Below, piece after piece: positions 17,101 to 25,056 of a stretch of 64,000 bases of DNA. The notes beneath the pieces are model-generated. The model was given only the letters and a program-made list of their open reading frames with translations. It was not told the DNA's origin and made no database searches. This DNA is from Myxococcota bacterium (GTDB taxonomy: Bacteria > Myxococcota > XYA12-FULL-58-9 > JALHOP01). Numbering within the stretch: position 1 is the first letter of the stretch; each line of letters starts with the position of its first letter. Position numbers and translations under genes: made by a program. The DNA lies in contig JALHOP010000001.1 in the NCBI GenBank assembly GCA_022842935.1, forward strand, positions 682,001-746,000, written 5' to 3'.

Positions 17101-20100
17101 CCCGAACGGCAAAGACGCGATCGTCGACGTGATGGCGAAGCAGCTCGAGTCGCCGGTCGAGTTCATCGGTCAGATCGAGCGCATGTACGCCGATGGTGCT
17201 CGCCTCTTCGTCGAGGTTGGGCCGCGCCGCGCCGTGACTGGCTTCGTTCGTAACATCCTCGACGAGAAGGAATACCAGGCCGTCGCCACCAACCATCACA
17301 AGAAGGCGGCGGTCGACACCGTTATGGAGGCGCTTGCCGCTCTCATGTGCGAGGGCGTTGCGGTCGGCTTCTCCGGTGAGTCCGCTGTTGCATCGGTCGA
17401 GGTTCGCGAAGCGAGCGCCAGTGTCGCCGCCGATATCGACGACAAGAAGACCGCCAAAGCGGGCACTCGCGCGAGCAACGCGCAGCTCGGCACCAGCGCT
17501 CATGAGGGCATCGTGGTGAGCGGCTGCTCCATCATCGTCCCCAACGGCGCGCCGCTGTCCGACATCACGGGCGACAATGTCGACCGCATGCTTTCGGGTC
17601 AACAGTTCATCACGCCGCTCTCCGACCAGGGACGCCAGGCGATCCTCGACCGCAACGTCGCTCGGCTCGACAAGTCCGGTGGCACCTTCGAGCCATTGCG
17701 CCAGCTCTCCGAGGTGGTGCAGCTCGCGGCCCGCGTCGGTGGTGTCGACCTGGTCGCCGAGTACGGACTCGACCCGAACTTCGACGACGCTCTCGACCGC
17801 ACGAGCCGACTCGCCATCGCGGCTGGTATCGACGCTCTGCGCGACGCGGGTTTGCCTCTGGTCCGACGTTACCGCACCACCTCGACGGGCAAGCAGCTGC
17901 CCGACCGCTGGGCCTTGCCACCGGAAATCGCCCGCAGCACGGGCGTGATCTTCTCCTCGGCATTCCCGGGTGTCGACCGACTCATCGACGAGGTGTCGCG
18001 CCAGGTCGCCGCCAAGCAGGCCGGCAACAGCGCCAAGTATCTGCGCGACCTCGCCAATGAGCTGGGTGAGAGTAACGCCGCCTCCAAGAAGCTGCTCGAG
18101 AAGGCAAGCGCGCTCGACAGCGAGGCAGCGCTCTATCAGTTCAACCGTAAGTTTCTTTTCCGCGTGCTGGCCATGGGCCACGCGCAGCTCGCACAGACCA
18201 TCCTCGCCCAGGGACCGAATACCCAGGTGAACGCGGCTTGCGCGTCGGGCACCCAGGGCATCGGTATCGCGGCCGATTGGATCGTCAGCGGCCGGTGTGA
18301 CCGCGTCGTGGTCGTGACCGCCGACGACGTCACGCAAGAGCAAATGTTGCCTTGGTTTGCTGCAGGCTTCCTTGCCGCTGGCGCCGCGACTGTCGAAGCG
18401 GACGTCACCAAGGCCGCCGTGCCATTCGGCGCCGGCCGTAACGGCATGATCTTGGGTGCTGGTGCGGCGGCGTTCATCGTCGAGCGTGACTCGACGGTGC
18501 TCGAGCGCGGCATGACGCCGTTGTGCGAGCTCATTGCGACGCACATCGGCAACAGCGCCTTCCACGGTACTCGCCTCGATTCGACGTATATCCGCGAAGC
18601 GTTCGCGGAGATCATCGATGAGGTCGTGGCGACCGAGAAGATCTCGAAGACCGAGCTGGCCCAGCGCGCGTTCTTCATGTCGCACGAGACATACACGCCG
18701 GCGCGTGGTGGTAGCTCGGCGGCCGAGATTGACGCCATCAAGCACGCTTTCGCGGACGATGCGGACAAGGTCCTCATCGCCAACACCAAGGGCTACACCG
18801 GCCATCCGATGGGGGCGAGCCTCGAGGACGTGGTCGCCATCAAGGCGCTGCAACGTCGCGATATCCCCGCGATCGCAAACCTCACCGATATCGATCCCGC
18901 ATTCGCCGGGTTGCGATTCTCACGGGGTGAGAAAGCGAACGTCGACTACGCCATCCACTTCGCCGCTGGATTCGGGTCACAGGTGGCGATGGCGGTTTTC
19001 AAGCGCCGCGCCGAGCATGAAGCGCGTCTTGCGGATCCGGCCATCTATGACGCCTGGCTCGCCAAGCACGCCGGCCGCAGTGGCGCCGGGCTCGAGGTCG
19101 TATCGCGGACCTTGCGCGTGGCAGAGAAGGGTGGCGTCAAAGCGCAGGAACTCGGTATTCCGTCGCTCGCGCAAGAGCCGAAGCCGATCGTCGTCGCCAA
19201 GCCCGTCGCCGTGGTAAGCGCCGTGCCGGCTCGCAAGGTCGATCGCACCGAGGTGCTCGGTGAGTTGCGGCAGCTGTTCGCCGAGAAGACTGGTTACGAA
19301 GTCGCCGACCTCGAACCCGCCTATCAGCTCGAGGCCGACCTCGGCATCGACACGGTGAAGCAAGCGGAGATCATGTCGATGATCCGCGAGCGCTACGGTT
19401 TCGCCAAAGACGAGACCTTCAAGCTCGCGCAGGTTCAGACCCTCGACGCAGTCGTGGACTATGTCGTGAATCAGCTCGCGTCAGCGGGTGCGGTTGAGCC
19501 GGCCCCGGCCGTCGGCGTCGAGACCGCCGCGACTGCGCCAGCGACCCAGGCTACCCCCGCCAAGGCGCTCCCGAGCCGCGAGACCTTGCTCGACGAGATC
19601 CAGGCACTGTTCGCTGAGAAGACCGGCTACGAGCGTTCCGATCTCGAGCCTGCCTATCAGCTCGAAGCCGATCTCGGCGTCGACACCGTGAAGCAAGCGG
19701 AGATCATGTCGATGATCCGCGAGCGTTATGGCTTCGCCAAGGACGAGACCTTCAAGCTCGCCGACGTCCAGACTCTCAACGCCGTCGTCGATTACGTTTA
19801 CGGCCGCCTGGCAAGCGAGCGCGACGCCGAACCCGCGCGCGAGCCGGTTCGCGCCGCGTCTCCCACCCAGGCGCAGAACCAAGACCCCGAGCGGGCCGGT
19901 CCGGCGTCGACTTCGCAGGTCCCGACTGCGGCAGCCTCCAAAGCGCAGCAGCCGGCGCAAACCAAGTCGCGAGACGAGCTCTTTGCGGAAGTCCTCCAGG
20001 TGTTCGTCGACAAGACTGGCTACGAGCCCAGTGACCTCGAGCCGACTTACCAGCTCGAAGCCGACCTTGGCATCGACACGGTCAAGCAGGCCGAGATCAT

Positions 20101-23100
20101 GTCGATGATCCGCGAACGCTACAGCCTCGCGAAAGACGACAGCTTCAAGCTCACGCAGGTGCAGACGCTCGACGCCGTCGTCGACTATGTGCTCGCCGGC
20201 TTGAACGCCCCCCAGACGCCGCCGCCGGTGGAGGGCCCCCAAAGCCCAAAATCCCAGGCTGCAGCGCCGAAGGCGAGCGCTGCAGCGCAGACAAAGCCGC
20301 AAAGTTCGGTCGCGAAAGTACTCTCGCTCCGTGACACGCTAGCGCAAGCCAAGGGGTTCGCCGCACGTAGCGTCGGCGCCATCCAGCTGCCGCAGGTGGA
20401 CCCCGCGCGCAGCATTGCCGGCCGCCACGTCGTGCTCGTTGGCTCGGACGCGGTTTTTCGTCAGGCCATGCGCGAGGCGCTGCTTGCGCAGGGCGCGAAT
20501 GTCCACGTGGTACAGCCCGAGACCCTCTCTGACGCCGAGTTGGAAGCCCGCTTCGCGGATCTCGGTGGCCAGCCCGCCGACGATCTCGTGTTGCTTACTT
20601 CTGAACAGAGCACGATCAGTGTCTCAGCGATCGAGGCCGAGGTTGCTCGCGCCATGCGCCTTGCCCGAGCCTTCGCCAAGGCGCGCCAGGCCGGGAAGGG
20701 TTTGGGCCTCCTGTTTGCGGGTCGCAGCAACGGCATCTTCGGTATGCACACGACCGACGCCAGCGGGTTGGTCATGGGTGCGCTGTCCGGCATCGCGAAG
20801 TCACTCGCCAAGGAGTGGCCAGAGGCCCGATGTCTCGCCATCGACCTCGACCGCACCGAAGGCCTGCCCCTGTCTTGCCGACGCGCTCTCGAATGCTGGA
20901 TGGCCAACGCGCCGAGCGAAATTGCTGTCTACAAGGGCGAGCTGTGGACGCTTCGTCACGACAAGACTGCAGACGCAAGCGACGCGCCACTCGCGCCTCA
21001 CGCGGTGGTCGTCGCCACTGGCGGTGCGCGTGGCGTCACCTTCGAGCTCGTTCGCGAGCTCGCGCGCGCGCAGGCGTTACGTATCGTCATCCTCGCGCGC
21101 ACCGGAGGGGTCGAGGAGAGCGCGAGCCCCATCAAAGGCCTGAACGACAGCGAGCAGAAAGATCGGGCGAAGTCCGCTTTGACGGCCGCCGGCAAGCGCG
21201 CGACGCCCGCAGAGGTCAAGCGCTGGATCGAAAACGAGCGCACGCGCCTCGACATCACCAAGAACCTCGAGAGCCTCCGGCAGCTCGGGAGCGAGGTCGA
21301 GCTCATCGCGTGCGACGTCGCCGACCTATCGGCGCTTGGCCGCGTCGTCGACGGCATCAAGGCGCGTCACGGAGCTGTCGACCTGCTCGTCCACGGTGCT
21401 GGTCGCGAGGAGTCGAAGTTCCTCGCCGACAAGGACGCGGAAGCGTTCGAGCGCGTTTTCGCTCCAAAAGCCCGCGCGGGTCTGTCCCTTTACCTTTCGC
21501 TCAAGCCCAAGCGCATGCTCACCATGGGTTCGGTGGCCGGACGTTTTGGCAACGCTGGTCAGGCCGACTACGCGGCCAGCAACGAGCTGCTCGCCGCGCT
21601 TTCGCGCGCCGAAGGTCGCGACATCGTCAACGTGGATTGGACCGCGTGGGGCGATGTCGGCATGGCGACCAAAGACGCCGTCAAACATGTTCTCGAGAGC
21701 TCCGGCGTCGAGTTCCTGCCGGCTGCCCTCGGCGCGCGCCTCGGCGCTGCGTTGGCGTTGTCGACCTTCAAGGGCGACGTGGTGGTCGCTGGCGAGCTAG
21801 GCTTGTTCGCTCCGGCGGACAACAGCACGAAGCCGACCTCGCAAGCTACTCGTTCTCCCGCGACCGCGAAGCACCCGGCCATCTTCGACCGCATGGACGG
21901 CAACGTCTACATACGTCGCTTGGACCCTAAGCGCGATATTGGCCTCGATCATCATCGTCTCGATGGTGTGGCATTGCTCCCCGGTGTCCTCGGCCTCGAG
22001 CTGATGACCCAGGCGGCCATGCACGCGGCGGGAGGTGACGCCGGCCGCATCGAGAACGTGAAGTTCGCAAGCCCAGTGAAGCTCCACCGTGACGAGCCGC
22101 TCGATGCGCGGGTCGAAGTGACATTAAAGGATGGCCACGCCGAGGTACGGCTCTGCACCGAGCTCGTGAGCCCGACGGGCAAGAGCATCCGCCGTGAGCA
22201 CTTCTCCGCGACAGTGTATTTCGGCCGTCGCGAGACGCTCGCTGGACCCGCCATTCGCCGTCTCGAGATGCCTCGCGATCCGGGCATCGAACGCAGCGCA
22301 ATCTACAAGCGCTATTTCCATGGCCCCGTGTTCCAGGTCCTCGGACGCATCAGCGTTTTTGGTGAAGACGGCGCCGAAGCGAAGTCGGTGGCGCCGTGGC
22401 CGACCTGGATGAACGGGATCGGTCATCAGCAGCTCGAGGCGATGCCTTTCGCGCGCGAAGCTGCCTTCCAAGCCGCGGGCTTGTGGGAGATGGCCGAGCT
22501 GGGCCGCATGGCGTTGCCGGCAGGGATCGATCGCGTGGAGCTCGGCGCGCCTCTGCCCGCTGGTACAGAGGTCACCGTCGAAGCGCGGTTGCTCTCATCG
22601 AACGCCAACGGGTCGGTGTTCGACGTCTGGACGCGTGACGCCGACGGTCGCATCCACGACATCATGCGCGGATACCGGACAGTGACGCTCAAGCAGCTGG
22701 CGCCTGAAGAACGCTTCGAGCCGACCTACCGTCGCGAGCTCACACCGAACTGGTTATCGGTCGAGATCGACGAGATTCACGAGTCGCTCGCCGCTGACGA
22801 GCAGGCGACCCTGAAGCGCTACCTCGCCCCGCAGGAGCAGGCGCGCTTCAAGGAGCTCAAGACCGACAAGCGCAAGATTGACTGGCTCGCTGGTCGGATC
22901 GTCGCCAAGCGCCTCATTCGTGAGTCGCACTTCGCCCATGACGGCGCGATCGTACCGTATAGCGCCATCAACATCGTGCCCGACGAGCTTGGCGCCCCGC
23001 AGGTCAGCATCGCTGGCGAGAAGGCGGGCTCCCAGCGGATCTCGATCTCGCACAGCGCCGGCTGTGCCGCAGCCATGCTCAGCGTCGAGCCCGGCGTGCG

Positions 23101-23494
23101 TCCAGGCATCGACGTCGAAAGCGTCGAGGCGCGCGACCCGTCCTTCATTCGTGACTACTTCACCGACGCCGAGCGCGCGGCCGCCAAGGGGCGTGATCCG
23201 GCACACCTTTTCACTGCTGTGTGGGCTGTGAAAGAAGCGGTGGTTAAAGCTCTCGGCATCGGCGCCCGCGTCGACCTGCGAGAGATCGAAGCGGTACCGC
23301 GCATGAGCGCTGGGAGTGAGACATGGCACGTGACATTGAGCGGCGAGGCCCTGCAGCGGGCCGAGCTACTCGGGGCGGGGACGCCTCGCGTCGAGCTCGA
23401 AACGATGGCAAGTCGGGTGGTGGCGCGCGTGCTCATGCCGGTCAACGAGCAGCGCGTAACGCCGCGGAGCGGCAAACCGGAGGTCTCGGCGTAA
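14180..23494 (+). CDS. Giant iterative polyketide / PUFA-like synthase: KS-ACP-AT-KS-ACP3-KR-DH-PPTase (3104 aa)
   Basis: A single-chain type I synthase. KS1 (~1-475) has Cys221 in DAACASS plus EAHGTST and KSMIGHLKAA. ACP1 is ~515-595. AT (~730-1057) has Ser833 in GHSLGEY and a malonyl-type HAFHS. KS2 (~1110-1613) has Cys1354 in NAACASGTQG, His in HETYTPARGG and His in NTKGYTGHPMGA. ACP2-4 span ~1690-2007. KR (~2077-2548) has TGGARG from Thr2280 and SVAGRFGNAGQADYAASN. A double-hotdog DH-like region (~2564-2840) has LDHHRLDGVALLPG. The PPTase (~2857-3100) has GIDVES (Asp2978) and WAVKEAVVK. Enoylreductase and thioesterase are absent. Carrier positions Thr552, 1725, 1836 and 1967 replace the usual Ser. 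GTG start with AAGGAG upstream. The domain set resembles PUFA and enediyne synthases; the product is unknown. Confidence 0.93.
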   Translation: MSQARAKIAIIGMGGIFPDASNAKTFWKNIVAGHVAISDVPRERWDPELFWSADRSLPDKTYSRIGGWVRDFAFDAKRFRIPPATLNAIDTIQRIALTVVAEALEDAGLEAIPGSGQGRPFDRSRVATIMGNAMGGEQEDRTSMRCWFPLAAKALLGTPAMQKLANDERKELLQQLESAYKATLPTVTEDSMAGELSNCITGRIANSLDLNGPNFTTDAACASSMAALKAAIDHLRMGDVDMAVVGGADQMMDPPAYVKFSKIGALSAEKSAPFDATANGFVMGEGVGALILKRLEDAERDGDKIYAVICGVGGSSDGKGKGIMAPNPKGQRLALERAYADASLDIQSVGLFEAHGTSTVVGDQTEIGVITEMLRNGGEKRGVPVGSVKSMIGHLKAAAGVASLIKTANALHEKVLPPSAGFTQAPPSSALNEGFLAVNTKTRPWESKGVRRAGVSSFGFGGINFHAVLEEYVPGMSSRVNDGSKNTAAATTASAGYAAKADSRSESAVGNATMNAAELLGELQKLFAEKTGYDISDLEPTYQLEADLGIDTVKQAEVLGIIRERYGIAREDSFKLSDTPTLQKVAEYLASRMGKASRADAAKTEQPMADSRLPVAESRTPVVEQPKADKSTSAKAAQMPTTAWTVVLFGGNDVAEAAACAQGALAAESTWPPACVAESKKYLRAKVRVAFAAENLDDARKKAADIGKRKARVLAAQGIFVSETPPIAEKGKMAFLFPGQGSQFLGMFKDLAELYPVVAQTFIEADKVLTPLLGKALTDICWAKADTDEEVAAAELALRQTEVCQPAMLTADVAMYRLLAQYGVKPDVVAGHSLGEYAACVAAGVLSFPDALYAVSARGREMAHVKVDDNGKMATVAAGAHKVEPIIKDVPGYVIAANKNCHAQTVIAGGSAAVIEAIARFTSMGIEAREIPVSHAFHSAIVAPAAKPLRKVLGALNINAPRIPILCNVDATYYPNGKDAIVDVMAKQLESPVEFIGQIERMYADGARLFVEVGPRRAVTGFVRNILDEKEYQAVATNHHKKAAVDTVMEALAALMCEGVAVGFSGESAVASVEVREASASVAADIDDKKTAKAGTRASNAQLGTSAHEGIVVSGCSIIVPNGAPLSDITGDNVDRMLSGQQFITPLSDQGRQAILDRNVARLDKSGGTFEPLRQLSEVVQLAARVGGVDLVAEYGLDPNFDDALDRTSRLAIAAGIDALRDAGLPLVRRYRTTSTGKQLPDRWALPPEIARSTGVIFSSAFPGVDRLIDEVSRQVAAKQAGNSAKYLRDLANELGESNAASKKLLEKASALDSEAALYQFNRKFLFRVLAMGHAQLAQTILAQGPNTQVNAACASGTQGIGIAADWIVSGRCDRVVVVTADDVTQEQMLPWFAAGFLAAGAATVEADVTKAAVPFGAGRNGMILGAGAAAFIVERDSTVLERGMTPLCELIATHIGNSAFHGTRLDSTYIREAFAEIIDEVVATEKISKTELAQRAFFMSHETYTPARGGSSAAEIDAIKHAFADDADKVLIANTKGYTGHPMGASLEDVVAIKALQRRDIPAIANLTDIDPAFAGLRFSRGEKANVDYAIHFAAGFGSQVAMAVFKRRAEHEARLADPAIYDAWLAKHAGRSGAGLEVVSRTLRVAEKGGVKAQELGIPSLAQEPKPIVVAKPVAVVSAVPARKVDRTEVLGELRQLFAEKTGYEVADLEPAYQLEADLGIDTVKQAEIMSMIRERYGFAKDETFKLAQVQTLDAVVDYVVNQLASAGAVEPAPAVGVETAATAPATQATPAKALPSRETLLDEIQALFAEKTGYERSDLEPAYQLEADLGVDTVKQAEIMSMIRERYGFAKDETFKLADVQTLNAVVDYVYGRLASERDAEPAREPVRAASPTQAQNQDPERAGPASTSQVPTAAASKAQQPAQTKSRDELFAEVLQVFVDKTGYEPSDLEPTYQLEADLGIDTVKQAEIMSMIRERYSLAKDDSFKLTQVQTLDAVVDYVLAGLNAPQTPPPVEGPQSPKSQAAAPKASAAAQTKPQSSVAKVLSLRDTLAQAKGFAARSVGAIQLPQVDPARSIAGRHVVLVGSDAVFRQAMREALLAQGANVHVVQPETLSDAELEARFADLGGQPADDLVLLTSEQSTISVSAIEAEVARAMRLARAFAKARQAGKGLGLLFAGRSNGIFGMHTTDASGLVMGALSGIAKSLAKEWPEARCLAIDLDRTEGLPLSCRRALECWMANAPSEIAVYKGELWTLRHDKTADASDAPLAPHAVVVATGGARGVTFELVRELARAQALRIVILARTGGVEESASPIKGLNDSEQKDRAKSALTAAGKRATPAEVKRWIENERTRLDITKNLESLRQLGSEVELIACDVADLSALGRVVDGIKARHGAVDLLVHGAGREESKFLADKDAEAFERVFAPKARAGLSLYLSLKPKRMLTMGSVAGRFGNAGQADYAASNELLAALSRAEGRDIVNVDWTAWGDVGMATKDAVKHVLESSGVEFLPAALGARLGAALALSTFKGDVVVAGELGLFAPADNSTKPTSQATRSPATAKHPAIFDRMDGNVYIRRLDPKRDIGLDHHRLDGVALLPGVLGLELMTQAAMHAAGGDAGRIENVKFASPVKLHRDEPLDARVEVTLKDGHAEVRLCTELVSPTGKSIRREHFSATVYFGRRETLAGPAIRRLEMPRDPGIERSAIYKRYFHGPVFQVLGRISVFGEDGAEAKSVAPWPTWMNGIGHQQLEAMPFAREAAFQAAGLWEMAELGRMALPAGIDRVELGAPLPAGTEVTVEARLLSSNANGSVFDVWTRDADGRIHDIMRGYRTVTLKQLAPEERFEPTYRRELTPNWLSVEIDEIHESLAADEQATLKRYLAPQEQARFKELKTDKRKIDWLAGRIVAKRLIRESHFAHDGAIVPYSAINIVPDELGAPQVSIAGEKAGSQRISISHSAGCAAAMLSVEPGVRPGIDVESVEARDPSFIRDYFTDAERAAAKGRDPAHLFTAVWAVKEAVVKALGIGARVDLREIEAVPRMSAGSETWHVTLSGEALQRAELLGAGTPRVELETMASRVVARVLMPVNEQRVTPRSGKPEVSA
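19247..20205 (+). repeat. Three tandem carrier-domain repeats inside the synthase gene
   Basis: Units at ~19247-19480, 19580-19815 and 19970-20205 encode near-identical carrier domains (each with YQLEADLGxDTVKQAEIMSM), joined by Ala/Pro-rich linkers. A fourth, more diverged copy lies at ~15720-15950 between KS1 and AT. Nucleotide identity is high but with many synonymous differences, so the array is not a fresh duplication. Tandem carriers are a hallmark of PUFA synthases. Confidence 0.9.
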
Positions 23495-25056
23495 TGGAGA
23501 GTGGAATGACCCGCGCGAAGGAATCCCCCAAGGCCGCTAAAGCGGATGCAACGTTCGCGGCTCCACCGAAGGTCCAGGTCGCGGCTCCCGATCTTCGCGG
23601 CGCAGAGCTCACTGCTCGCGCGCGTCTCGAGCAGCTCTTCGATACCGGCACCTTCACCGAGATCGACGCGGCCGTGCATCACCGCGCCAAGAACTTCGGC
23701 ATGGCCGACAAGAACATCCCCGGCGACGGTGTGGTCTGCGGCTTCGGCGAAATCGAGGGTCGGACCGTCTACGCGTATTCGCAAGATCGTACCGTCCTTG
23801 GCGGTTCGTTGGGCGAGGCGCACGGCGCCAAAATCGCGAAGATTACGGAGCTCGCGGGTAAAGCGGGGTGTCCAGTCGTTGGCATCAACGACTCGGGCGG
23901 GGCCCGCATCCAAGAAGGCGTCGAGGCGCTCGCGAGCTATGGCGAGATCTTTCGCCGTAACGTTCGCTTCAGCGGTGTGATCCCGCAGATCTCGTTGCTC
24001 ATGGGGCCCTGTGCCGGCGGCGCCGTCTATTCGCCCGCGCTGACCGACTTCGTCGTCATGGTCGACAAGAAGTCATACATGTTCGTGACGGGGCCCAAGG
24101 TTGTTCGCGCCGTCACTAGCGAAGATGTCGACACCGAGACGCTGGGCGGTGGCCGTGTTCACGCCGAGACCAGCGGGGTCGCGCACTTCCTCGTGAAAAG
24201 CGAGGTGGAGGGCCTAGAGCTTGCTCGACAAATCCTCTCGTATTTGCCCCAGAACAACTGCGACACCGCCCCGACCCGCGGCGGCGAAGACCCGGTCACG
24301 CGGCGGTGCGAAGAGCTTACGCGCATCGTGCCGGCGCAGTCGAACCGCCCCTACGACGTCGCGGATGTCGTAAAGAGCGTGATGGATCAGGGCTCTTTCC
24401 TCGAGGTCCACGCCCGCTGGGCACAAAACGTTCGTGTTGGTCTTGCCCGCTTGGGTGGACACCCCGTGGGCATCATCGCCAACAATCCAGGCATGCTCGC
24501 GGGCGTCCTCGATATCGACGCGTCTCGCAAGGCGGCCCGCTTCATTCGCTTCTGCAATGCTTTCGGTTTGCCGATCGTTTCTTTCGTCGACGTTCCCGGC
24601 TTCCTCCCGGGCAAAGAACAAGAGCACCACGGCATCATCGACCACGGTGCGAAGCTCGCTTTTGCTTATTGCGAAGCGACGGTTCCGAAGCTCGCCGTGA
24701 TTTTGCGCAAGTCCTATGGCGGCGCCTACATCGTCATGAGCAGCAAGCACGTTGGCGGCGACTACAACCTCGCTTGGCCCAGCGCCGAGATCGCGGTCAT
24801 GGGCGCCGCGGGGGCCGTCGAGATCCTCTACGGCAAGGAGCTCAAGGGCGCTTCAGATCCCAAGCAGCGTGGCGCCGAGTTGTCGGCCGAATACAACACG
24901 AACTTCGCGAATCCGAGCATCGCTGCAGCGCGTGGCTTCCTCGACGCGGTCGTCGAGCCTGCCGACACCCGAATCATGCTCTATCGCGGGTTGCGTGCTA
25001 TGATCGGCAAACGCGAAGAGCTGCCCTACAAGAAGAACGGCAACATCCCAACGTAG
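23494..25056 (+). CDS. Acyl-CoA carboxylase, carboxyltransferase (beta) subunit
   Basis: This 520-residue protein belongs to the PccB/AccD-type family, which transfers CO2 from carboxybiotin to acetyl- or propionyl-CoA to give malonyl- or methylmalonyl-CoA. Typical segments are present: GINDSGGARIQEGVEALASY and GPCAGGAVYSPALTDF in the first crotonase-like half, and NNPGMLAGVLDIDASRKAAR and DVPGFLPGKEQEHHGIIDHG in the second. The ATG at 23494 overlaps the synthase stop (TAATG), so the two are coupled and this enzyme may feed extender units to the synthase. The more upstream start in the same frame would run inside the PPTase domain and is rejected. The biotin carboxylase partner is not in the window. 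Acyl specificity cannot be read by eye. Confidence 0.93.
   Translation: MESGMTRAKESPKAAKADATFAAPPKVQVAAPDLRGAELTARARLEQLFDTGTFTEIDAAVHHRAKNFGMADKNIPGDGVVCGFGEIEGRTVYAYSQDRTVLGGSLGEAHGAKIAKITELAGKAGCPVVGINDSGGARIQEGVEALASYGEIFRRNVRFSGVIPQISLLMGPCAGGAVYSPALTDFVVMVDKKSYMFVTGPKVVRAVTSEDVDTETLGGGRVHAETSGVAHFLVKSEVEGLELARQILSYLPQNNCDTAPTRGGEDPVTRRCEELTRIVPAQSNRPYDVADVVKSVMDQGSFLEVHARWAQNVRVGLARLGGHPVGIIANNPGMLAGVLDIDASRKAARFIRFCNAFGLPIVSFVDVPGFLPGKEQEHHGIIDHGAKLAFAYCEATVPKLAVILRKSYGGAYIVMSSKHVGGDYNLAWPSAEIAVMGAAGAVEILYGKELKGASDPKQRGAELSAEYNTNFANPSIAAARGFLDAVVEPADTRIMLYRGLRAMIGKREELPYKKNGNIPT

Noticed and set aside
23323-23493. Earlier start for the carboxylase beta subunit
   Set aside because: It would be read in another phase of the PPTase domain, and the residues are Arg/Gly-rich and unlike the family.
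24306-25052. In-frame upstream extension of the FG-GAP lipoprotein gene
   Set aside because: It lies wholly inside the carboxylase gene in another phase, is Arg-rich, and would place the lipoprotein signal 250 residues into the protein.
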